Shown piece by piece: positions 54,701 through 64,000 of a stretch of 64,000 nucleotides of DNA. The position numbers and the translations under genes are program-made. Numbering within the stretch: position 1 is the first letter of the stretch; every line of letters starts with the position of its first letter. Under the pieces are notes generated by a model. That model searched no databases, was not told where the DNA came from, and was given only the letters and a program-made list of their open reading frames with translations. The DNA is from Auanema rhodensis (taxonomy: Eukaryota > Nematoda > Chromadorea > Rhabditida > Rhabditidae): assembly GCA_964057225.1 (NCBI GenBank), contig OZ059894.1:22908476-22972475 (forward strand), written 5' to 3'.

Positions 54701-55928
54701 TCAACATTGCTTCCAAAAACATTTTGACAAAAATTTTTTCGAAAAATTTCAAAATAATTTAGCAAAAAGTAGATGTTTTTAGATTCCTTTTTTCAAGGCA
54801 AAGACGATGGACAATGTTATTCAACGAAAAAATTATTTCTTCAGGGTGAAAATCGAGGATATAAGTGTGAACCTATATCAGTTGATTTCTCGGTGCATTT
54901 TTAAGCTAGCGCAAATCTGATAACACAGATCGACGCAGCTTAAAAATCCGCATCGAATGCACTATACTACATTGAGAAACGCTTGATACAAAAATTAGTT
55001 ATGATCGTTTGAAAAATGATGCATTAGTGTATGTTGAGTTTCCATGTACACTCAACATTGCTTCCAAAAACATTTTGACAAAAATTTTTTCGAAAAATTT
55101 CAAAATAATTTAGCAAAAAGTAGATGTTTTTAGATTCCTTTTTTCAAGGCAAAGACGATGGACAATGTTATTCAACGAAAAAATTATTTCTTCAGGGTGA
55201 AAATCGAGGATATAAGTGTGAACCTATATCAGTTGATTTCTCGGTGCATTTTTAAGCTAGCGCAAATCTGATAACACAGATCGACGCAGCTTAAAAATCC
55301 GCATCGAATGCACTATACTACATTGAGAAACGCTTGATACAAAAATTAGTTATGATCGTTTGAAAAATGATGCATTAGTGTATGTTGAGTTTCCATGTAC
55401 ACTCAACATTGCTTCCAAAAACATTTTGACAAAAATTTTTTCGAAATTTTTCAAAAGAATTTAGCAAAAAGTAGATGTTTTTAGATTCCATTTTTCAAGG
55501 CAAAGACGATGGACAATGTTATTCAACGAAAAAATTATTTCTTCAGGGTGAAAATCGAGGATATAAGTGTGAACTTATATCAGTTGATATCTCGGTGCAT
55601 TTTTAAGTTAGCGCAAATCTGATAACACAGATCGACGCAGCTTAAAAATCCGCAGCGAATGCACTATACTACATTGAGAAACGCTTGATACAAAAATTAG
55701 TTATGATCGTTTGAAAAATGATGCATTAGTGTATGTTGAGTTTCCATGTACACTCAATATTGCTTCCAAAAACATTTTGACAAAAATTTTTTCGAAAAAT
55801 TTCAAAGTAATTTAGCAAAAAGTAGATGTTTTTAGATTCCATTTTTCAAGGCAAAGACGATGGACAATGTTATTCAACGAAAAAATTAATTCTTCAGGGT
55901 GAAAATCGAGGATATAAGTGTGAACTTA
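51717..55928 (+). repeat. Five- and six-unit related blocks with one extra unit
   Basis: Units 51717-53471 (five units) correspond to 53823-55928 (six units). Markers are GCTGACGC, two ATTCCTTTTTTC / TTATTTCTTC units ending AACCTATATC, GATTTCTCGG with GAAATTTTTCAAAAG (52986 / 55443), and GTTAGCGC with CTCAATATTGC. The second block has an additional GATTTCTCGG unit at 54876-55226, whose right half copies its left neighbour, as expected for unequal crossover within the pair. Confidence 0.8.
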
Positions 55929-57332
55929 TATCAGTTGATATCTCGGTGCATTTTTAAGCTAGCGCAAATCTGATAACACAGATCGACGCAGCTTAAAAAT
56001 CCGCATCGAATGCACTATACTACATTGAGAAACGCTTGATACAAAAATTAGTTATGATCGTTTGAAAAATGATGCATTAGTGTATGTTGAGTTTCCATGT
56101 ACACTCAACATTGCTTCCAAAAACATTTTGACTAAAATTTTTTTGAAAAATTTCAAAATAATTTAGCAAAAAGTAGATGTTTTTAGATTCCTTTTTTCAA
56201 GGCAAAGACGATGGACAATGTTATTCAACGAAAAAATTAATTCTTCAGGGTGAAAATCGAGGATATAAGTGTGAACTTATATCAGTTGATATCTCGGTGC
56301 ATTTTTAAGTTAGCGCAAATCTGATAACACAGATCGACGCAGCTTAAAAATCCGCATCGAATGCACTATACTACATTGAGAAACGCTTGATACAAAAATT
56401 AGTTATGATCGTTTGAAAAAAGATGCATTAGTGTATGTTGAGTTTCCATGTACACTCAACATTGCTTCCAAAAACATTTTGACAAAAATTTTTTCGAAAA
56501 ATTTCAAAGTAATTTAGCAAAAAGTAGATGTTTTTAGATTCCATTTTCCAAGGCAAAGACGATGGACAATGTTATTCAACGAAAAAATTAATTCTTCAGG
56601 GTGAAAATCGAGGATATAAGTGTGAACTTATATCAGTTGATATCTCGGTGCATTTTTAAGCTAGCGCAAATCTGATAACACAGATCGACGCAGCTTAAAA
56701 ATCCGCATCGAATGCACTATACTACATTGAGAAACGCTTGATACAAAAATTAGTTATGATCGTTTGAAAAAAGATGCATTAGTGTATGTTGAGTTTCCAT
56801 GTACACTCAACATTGCTTCCAAAAACATTTTGACTAAAATTTTTTTGAAAAATTTCAAAATAATTTAGCAAAAAGTAGATGTTTTTAGATTCCTTTTTTC
56901 AAGGCAAAGACGATGGACAATGTTATTCAACGAAAAAATTAATTCTTCAGGGTGAAAATCGAGGATATAAGTGTGAACTTATATCAGTTGATATCTCGGT
57001 GCATTTTTAAGTTAGCGCAAATCTGATAACACAGATCGACGCAGCTTAAAAATCCGCATCGAATGCACTATACTACATTGAGAAACGCTTGATACAAAAA
57101 TTAGTTATGATCGTTTGAAAAAAGATGCATTAGTGTATGTTGAGTTTCCATGTACACTCAACATTGCTTCCAAAAACATTTTGACAAAAATTTTTTCGAA
57201 AAATTTCAAAGTAATTTAGCAAAAAGTAGATGTTTTTAGATTCCATTTTCCAAGGCAAAGACGATGGACAATGTTATTCAACGAAAAAATTAATTCTTCA
57301 GGGTGAAAATCGAGGATATAAGTGTGAACTTA
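55929..57332 (+). repeat. Two-unit tandem duplication (2 x 702 bp)
   Basis: The pair at 55929 and 56280 is followed by a matching pair at 56631 and 56982. First members have GACTAAAATTTTTTTG. Second members have GTTAGCGC, GAAAAAAGATGC, CAAAGTAATTT and the rare CCATTTTCCAAGG (56543 and 57245). The first member of pair 2 has acquired GAAAAAAGATGC, absent from its counterpart. Confidence 0.83.
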
Positions 57333-58736
57333 TATCAGTTGATATCTCGGTGCATTTTTAAGCTAGCGCAAATCTGATAACACAGATCGACGCAGCTTAA
57401 AAATCCGCATCGAATGCACTATACTACATTGAGAAACGCTTGATACAAAAATTAGTTATGATCGTTTGAAAAATGATGCATTAGTGTATGTTGAGTTTCC
57501 ATGTACACTCAACATTGCTTCCAAAAACATTTTGACAAAAATTTTTTCGAAAAATTTCAAAATAATTTAGCAAAAAGTAGATGTTTTTAGATTCCATTTT
57601 TCAAGGCAAAGACGATGGACAATGTTATTCAACGAAAAAATTAATTCTTCAGGGTGAAAATCGAGGATATAAGTGTGAACTTATATCAGTTGATATCTCG
57701 GTGCATTTTTAAGCTAGCGCAAATCTGATAACACAGATCGACGCAGCTTAAAAATCCGCATCGAATGCACTATACTACATTGAGAAACGCTTAATACAAA
57801 AATTAGTTATGATCGTTTGAAAAATGATGCATTAGTGTATGTTGAGTTTCCATGTACACTCAACATTGCTTCCAAAAACATTTTGACAAAAATTTTTTCG
57901 AAAAATTTCAAAATAATTTAGCAAAAAGTAGATGTTTTTAGATTCCATTTTTCAAGGCAAAGACGATGGACAATGTTATTCAACGAAAAAATTATTTCTT
58001 CAGGGTGAAAATCGAGGATATAAGTGTGAACTTATATCAGTTGATATCTCGGTGCATTTTTAAGCTAGCGCAAATCTGATAACACAGATCGACGCAGCTT
58101 AAAAATCCGCATCGAATGCACTATACTACATTGAGAAACGCTTAATACAAAAATTAGTTATGATCGTTTGAAAAATGATGCATTAGTGTATGTTGAGTTT
58201 CCATGTACACTCAATATTGCTTCCAAAAACATTTTGACAAAAATTTTTTCGAGAAATTTCAAAATAATTTAGCAAAAAGTAGATGTTTTTAGATTCCTTT
58301 TTTCAAGGCAAAGACGATGGACAATGTTATTCAACGAAAAAATTATTTCTTCAGGGTGAAAATCGAGGATATAAGTGTGAACTTATATCAGTTGATATCT
58401 CGGTGCATTTTTAAGCTAGCGCAAATCTGATAACACAGATCCACGCAGCTTAAAAATCCGCATCGAATGCACTATACTACATTGAGAAACGCTTGATACA
58501 AAAATTAGTTATGATCGTTTGAAAAATGATGCATTAGTGTATGTTGAGTTTCCATGTACACTCAACATTGCTTCCAAAAACATTTTGACAAAAATTTTTT
58601 CGAAAAATTTCAAAAGAATTTAGCAAAAAGTAGATGTTTTTAGATTCCATTTTTCAAGGCAAAGACGATAGACAATGTTATTTAACGAAAAAATTAATTC
58701 TTTAGGGTGAAAATCGAGGATATAAGTGTGAACTTA

Positions 58737-61190
58737 TATCAGTTGATATCTCGGTGCATTTTTAAGCTAGCGCAAATCTGATCACACAGATCGACGCAGC
58801 TTAAAAATCCGCATCGAATGCACTATACTACATTGAGAAACGCTTAATACACAAATTAGTTATGATCGTTTGAAAAATGATGCATTAGTGTATGTTGAGT
58901 TTCCATGTACACTCAATATTGCTTCCAAAAACATTTTGACAAAAATTTTTTCGAGAAATTTCAAAATAATTTAGCAAAAAGTAGATGTTTTTAGATTCCT
59001 TTTTTCAAGGAAAGACGATGGACAATGTTATTCAACGAAAAAATTATTTCTTCAGGGTGAAAATCGAGGATATAAGTGTGAACTTATATCAGTTGATATC
59101 TCGGTGCATTTTAAAGCTAGCGCAAATCTGATAACACAGATCGACGCAGCTTAAAAATCCGCATCGAATGCACTATACTACATTGAGAAACGCTTGATAC
59201 AAAAATTAGTTATGATCGTTTGAAAAATGATGCATTAGTGTATGTTGAGTTTCCATGTACACTCAACATTGCTTCCAAAAACATTTTGACAAAAATTTTT
59301 TCGAAAAATTTCAAAATAATTTAGCAAAAAGTAGATGTTTTTAGATTCCTTTTTTCAAGGCAAAGACGATGGACAATGTTATTCAACGAAAAAATTATTT
59401 CTTCAGGGTGAAAATCGAGGATATAAGTGTGAACTTATATCAGTTGATATCTCGGTGCATTTTTAAGCTAGCGCAAATCTGATAACACAGATCGACGCAG
59501 CTTAAAAATCCGCATCGAATGCACTATACTACATTGAGAAACGCTTGATACAAAAATTAGTTATGATCGTTTGAAAAATGATGCATTAGTGTATGTTGAG
59601 TTTCCATGTACACTCAACATTGCTTCCAAAAACATTTTGACAAAAATTTTTTCGAAAAATTTCAAAATAATTTAGCAAAAAGTAGATGTTTTTCGATTCC
59701 TTTTTCAAGGCAAAGACGATGGACAATGTTATTCAACGAAAAAATTAATTCTTCAGGGTGAAAATCGAGGATATAAGTGTGAACTTATATCAGTTGATAT
59801 CTCGGTGCATTTTTAAGCTAGCGCAAATCTGATAACACAGATCGACGCAGCTTAAAAATCCGCATCGAATGCACTCTACTACATTGAGAAACGCTTAATA
59901 CAAAAATTAGTTTTGATCGTTTGAAAAATGATGCATTAGTGTATGTTGAGTTTCCATGTACACTCAATATTGCTTCCAAAAACATTTTGACAAAAATTTT
60001 TTCGAGAAATTTCAAAATAATTTAGCAAAAAGTAGATGTTTTTAGATTCCTTTTTTCAAGGCAAAGACGATGGACAATGTTATTCAACGAAAAAATTAAT
60101 TCTTCAGGGTGAAAATCGAGGATATAAGTGTGAACTTATATCAGTTGATATCTCGGTGCATTTTTAAGCTGACGCAAATCTGATAACACAGATCGACGCA
60201 GCTTAAAAATCCGCATCGAATGCACTATACTACATTGAGAAACGCTTGATACAAAAATTAGTTATGATCGTTTGAAAAATGATGCATTAGTGTATGTTGA
60301 GTTTCCATGTACACTCAACATTGCTTCCAAAAACATTTTGACAAAAATTTTTTCGAAAAATTTCAAAATAATTTAGCAAAAAGTAGATGTTTTTCGATTC
60401 CTTTTTCAAGGCAAAGACGATGGACAATGTTATTCAACGAAAAAATTAATTCTTCAGGGTGAAAATCGAGGATATAAGTGTGAACTTATATCAGTTGATA
60501 TCTCGGTGCATTTTTAAGCTAGCGCAAATCTGATAACACAGATCGACGCAGCTTAAAAATCCGCATCGAATGCACTCTACTACATTGAGAAACGCTTAAT
60601 ACAAAAATTAGTTTTGATCGTTTGAAAAATGATGCATTAGTGTATGTTGAGTTTCCATGTACACTCAATATTGCTTCCAAAAACATTTTGACAAAAATTT
60701 TTTCGAGAAATTTCAAAATAATTTAGCAAAAAGTAGATGTTTTTAGATTCCTTTTTTCAAGGCAAAGACGATGGACAATGTTATTCAACGAAAAAATTGT
60801 TTCTTCAGGGTGAAAATCGAGGATATAAGTGTGAACTTATATCAGTTGATATCTCGGTGCATTTTTAAGCTGACGCAAATCTGATAACACAGATCGACGC
60901 AGCTTAAAAATCCGCATCGAATGCACTATACTACATTGAGAAACGCTTGATACAAAAATTAGTTATGATCGTTTGAAAAATGATGCATTAGTGTATGTTG
61001 AGTTTCCATGTACACTCAACATTGCTTCCAAAAACATTTTGACAAAAATTTTTTCGAAAAATTTCAAAATAATTTAGCAAAAAGTAGATGTTTTTAGATT
61101 CCATTTTTCAAGGCAAAGACGATGGACAATGTTATTCAACGAAAAAATTAATTCTTCAGGGTGAAAATCGAGGATATAAGTGTGAACTTA
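58737..61190 (+). repeat. Satellite array, segment 3: seven units, three of 350 bp
   Basis: Unit starts fall at 58737, 59087, 59438, 59788, 60139, 60489 and 60840. The units at 58737, 59438 and 60139 are 350 bp. The first lacks the C of AAGGCAAAG (between 59010 and 59011). The other two have five T instead of six before CAAGG (near 59701-59705 and 60402-60406). The remaining four are 351 bp. These are the only single-base length changes I find in the window. Confidence 0.93.
59438..60839 (+). repeat. Two-unit tandem duplication carrying a 1-bp deletion (2 x 701 bp)
   Basis: Each copy has a 350-bp unit with CTTGATAC and TTTTTCGATTCC plus a five-T run, then a 351-bp unit with CACTCTAC, TTAGTTTTGATCG, CTCAATATTGC and TCGAGAAATTTC. 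The shared one-base deletion and several otherwise rare substitutions show recent duplication. The copies differ at GCTAGCGC (59438) against GCTGACGC (60139) and at TTAATTC against TTGTTTC. Confidence 0.88.
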
Positions 61191-64000
61191 TATCAGTTGA
61201 TATCTCGGTGCATTTTTAAGCTAGCGCAAATCTGATAACACAGATCGACGCAGCTTAAAAATCCGCATCGAATGCACTATACTACATTGAGAAACGCTTG
61301 ATACAAAAATTAGTTATGATCGTTTGAAAAATGATGCATTAGTGTATGTTGAGTTTCCATGTACACTCAACATTGCTTCCAAAAACATTTTGACAAAAAT
61401 TTTTTCGAAAAATTTCAAAATAATTTAGCAAAAAGTAGATGTTTTTAGATTCCTTTTTTCAAGGCAAAGACGATGGACAATGTTATTCAACGAAAAAATT
61501 ATTTCTTCAGGGTGAAAATCGAGGATATAAGTGTGAACTTATATCAGTTGATATCTCGGTGCATTTTTAAGCTAGCGCAAATCTGATAACACAGATCGAC
61601 GCAGCTTAAAAATCCGCATCGAATGCACTATACTACATTGAGAAACGCTTGATACAAAAATTAGTTATGATCGTTTGAAAAATGATGCATTAGTGTATGT
61701 TGAGTTTCCATGTACACTCAACATTGCTTCCAAAAACATTTTGACAAAAATTTTTTCGAAAAATTTCAAAATAATTTAGCAAAAAGTAGATGTTTTTAGA
61801 TTCCTTTTTTCAAGGCAAAGACGATGGACAATGTTATTCAACGAAAAAATTAATTCTTCAGGGTGAAAATCGAGGATATAAGTGTGAACTTATATCAGTT
61901 GATATCTCGGTGCATTTTTAAGTTAGCGCAAATCTGATAACACAGATCGACGCAGCTTAAAAATCCGCAGCAAATGCACTATACTACATTGAGAAACGCT
62001 TAATACAAAAATTAGTTATGATCGTTTGAAAAATGATGCATTAGTGTATGTTGAGTTCCCATGTACACTCAACATTGCTTCCAAAAACATTTTGACAAAA
62101 ATTTTTTCGAAAAATTTCAAAATAATTTAGCAAAAAGTAGATGTTTTTAGATTCCATTTTTCAAGGCAAAGACGATGGACAATGTTATTCAACGAAAAAA
62201 TTAATTCTTCAGGGTGAAAATCGAGGATATAAGTGTGAACTTATATCAGTTGATATCTCGGTGCATTTTTAAGCTAGCGCAAATCTGATAACACAGATCG
62301 ACGCAGCTTAAAAATCCGCATCGAATGCACTATACTACATTGAGAAACGCTTAATACAAAAATTAGTTATGATCGTTTGAAAAATGATGCATTAGTGTAT
62401 GTTGAGTTTCCATGTACACTCAACATTGCTTCCAAAAACATTTTGACAAAAATTTTTTCGAAAAATTTCAAAATAATTTAGCAAAAAGTAGATGTTTTTA
62501 GATTCCTTTTTTCAAGGCAAAGACGATGGACAATGTTATTCAACGAAAAAATTATTTCTTCAGGGTGAAAATCGAGGATATAAGTGTGAACCTATATCAG
62601 TTGATTTCTCGGTGCATTTTTAAGCTAGCGCAAATCTGATAACACAGATCGACGCAGCTTAAAAATCCGCATCGAATGCACTATACTACATTGAGAAACG
62701 ATTGATACAAAAATTAGTTATGATCGTTTGAAAAATGATGCATTAGTGTATGTTGAGTTTCCATGTACACTCAACATTGCTTCCAAAAACATTTTGACAA
62801 AAATTTTTTCGAAAAATTTCAAAATAATTTAGCAAAAAGTAGATGTTTTTAGATTCCATTTTTCAAGGCAAAGACGATGGACAATGTTATTCAACGAAAA
62901 AATTATTTCTTCAGGGTGAAAATCGAGGATATAAGTGTGAACTTATATCAGTTGATATCTCGGTGCATTTTTAAGCTAGCGCAAATCTGATAACACAGAT
63001 CGACGCAGCTTAAAAATCCGCATCGAATGCACTATACTACATTGAGAAACGCTTAATACAAAAATTAGTTATGATCGTTTGAAAAATGATGCATTAGTGT
63101 ATGTTGAGTTTCCATGTACACTCAACATTGCTTCCAAAAACATTTTGACAAAAATTTTTTCGAAAAATTTCAAAATAATTTAGCAAAAAGTAGATGTTTT
63201 TAGATTCCTTTTTTCAAGGCAAAGACGATGGACAATGTTATTCAACGAAAAAATTATTTCTTCAGGGTGAAAATCGAGGATATAAGTGTGAACCTATATC
63301 AGTTGATTTCTCGGTGCATTTTTAAGCTAGCGCAAATCTGATAACACAGATCGACGCAGCTTAAAAATCCGCATCGAATGCACTATACTACATTGAGAAA
63401 CGCTTGATACAAAAATTAGTTATGATCGTTTGAAAAATGATGCATTAGTGTATGTTGAGTTTCCATGTACACTCAACATTGCTTCCAAAAACATTTTGAC
63501 AAAAATTTTTTCGAAAATTTTCAAAAGAATTTAGCAAAAAGTAGATGTTTTTAGATTCCATTTTTCAAGGCAAAGACGATGGACAATGTTATTCAACGAA
63601 AAAATTATTTCTTCAGGGTGAAAATCGAGGATATAAGTGTGAACTTATATCAGTTGATATCTCGGTGCATTTTTAAGTTAGCGCAAATCTGATAACACAG
63701 ATCGACGCAGCTTAAAAATCCGCAGCAAATGCACTATACTACATTGAGAAACGCTTGATACAAAAATTAGTTATGATCGTTTGAAAAATGATGCATTAGT
63801 GTATGTTGAGTTTCCATGTACACTCAACATTGCTTCCAAAAACATTTTGACAAAAATTTTTTCGAAAAATTTCAAAATAATTTAGCAAAAAGTAGATGTT
63901 TTTAGATTCCATTTTTCAAGGCAAAGACGATGGACAATGTTATTCAACGAAAAAATTAATTCTTCAGGGTGAAAATCGAGGATATAAGTGTGAACTTATA
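61191..64000 (+). repeat. Satellite array, segment 4: eight 351-bp units plus 2 bp
   Basis: Regular 351-bp spacing returns at 61191 and gives eight complete units to 63998, followed by TA, the first two bases of the next unit. The array therefore continues beyond the right end. The units are of domain B type, with CTTGATAC, TTATTTCTTC and CAGCAAATGC variants. Confidence 0.97.

Larger units (their letters stand above)
26796..58736 (+). repeat. Satellite array, segment 2: 91 tandem 351-bp units
   Basis: After the truncated unit the anchor motif resumes at 26796 and keeps exact 351-bp spacing up to 58737, which is 91 units. The segment runs from the mosaic zone into domain B. No unique sequence interrupts it. 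Unit k of this segment starts at 26796 + 351 x (k-1), which can be used to place any variant. Confidence 0.97.
28902..64000 (+). repeat. Domain B of the array (subfamily B units)
   Basis: Units are characterised by CTTGATAC (many copies), CAAAATAATTTAG, TTATTTCTTC or TTAATTCTTC, and ATTGAGAAACG. Local variants include GCTGACGC, GTTAGCGC, CCGCAGCGAATG, GACTAAAA, CGGAGAATTTC, and GATTTCTCGG with AACCTATATC. A-type TTAACAATCC with ATTGAAAAACG reappears only in the left halves of the units at 45399 and 48207, while TTAACAATCC alone also sits in the unit at 29604. Higher-order blocks of 2, 3, 8 and 12-unit spacing are listed separately. Confidence 0.8.

Noticed and set aside
59818-60716. Two 65-codon minus-strand frames (59818-60015 and 60519-60716), and one at 25396-25584
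   Set aside because: The first two are identical because of the 701-bp duplication. All are shadows of the repeat and are closed in most other units.
1-64000. CRISPR array
   Set aside because: The repeat is the entire 351-bp unit with no unique spacers, and no cas genes are present.
1-64000. Transposon, retroelement or viral origin of the unit
   Set aside because: No terminal repeats, target-site duplications or coding remnants are visible, and units join seamlessly.

Overview
The whole 64 kb is one uninterrupted head-to-tail satellite DNA array. The repeat unit is 351 bp and AT-rich (about 32% G+C by hand count of the unit at 352-702). I see no protein gene, RNA gene, transposon, CRISPR array or unique sequence anywhere. 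Anchoring the unit at the motif TATCAGTTG (position 1), the window holds 182 full-length units (179 of 351 bp, 3 of 350 bp), one truncated unit of 119 bp, and 2 bp of the next unit. All units are on the same strand. The array runs off both ends, so its true size is unknown.

This kind of sequence points to constitutive heterochromatin (centromeric, pericentromeric or subtelomeric) of a eukaryote. The low G+C, the A/T tracts and the lack of CpG depletion would fit an invertebrate such as an insect, but I do not recognise the family and cannot name the species.

Layout: domain A (1-24921) is built from units carrying variants such as TTAACAATCC, ATTAAGAAACG, ATTGAAAAACG, AATTCAG, GATGAAC and GGTCAATG. 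A mosaic zone (24922-28901) contains the only large phase break, at 26780-26789, where 242 bp of a unit are replaced by 10 bp. Domain B (28902-64000) is built from units carrying CTTGATAC, CAAAATAATTTAG, TTATTTCTTC, GCTGACGC and GTTAGCGC. Within both domains, diagnostic variants recur in order, showing nested higher-order repeats: 5-unit, 8-unit, 12-unit-spaced, 3-unit and 2-unit blocks, plus a block of about 3.5-3.9 kb shared at a distance of about 11 kb. This is the pattern expected from repeated unequal crossing-over, local amplification and gene conversion.

Each unit also carries several short perfect inverted repeats: a composite hairpin of about 51 nt, a 9-bp stem with a 10-nt loop, a 9-bp stem with a GTGA loop across the unit boundary, and two shorter dyads. 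They are the most interesting non-random structure inside the unit. Short open frames of about 63 codons occur in some units, but they are closed in most units and begin at TTG, so I do not annotate them as genes.
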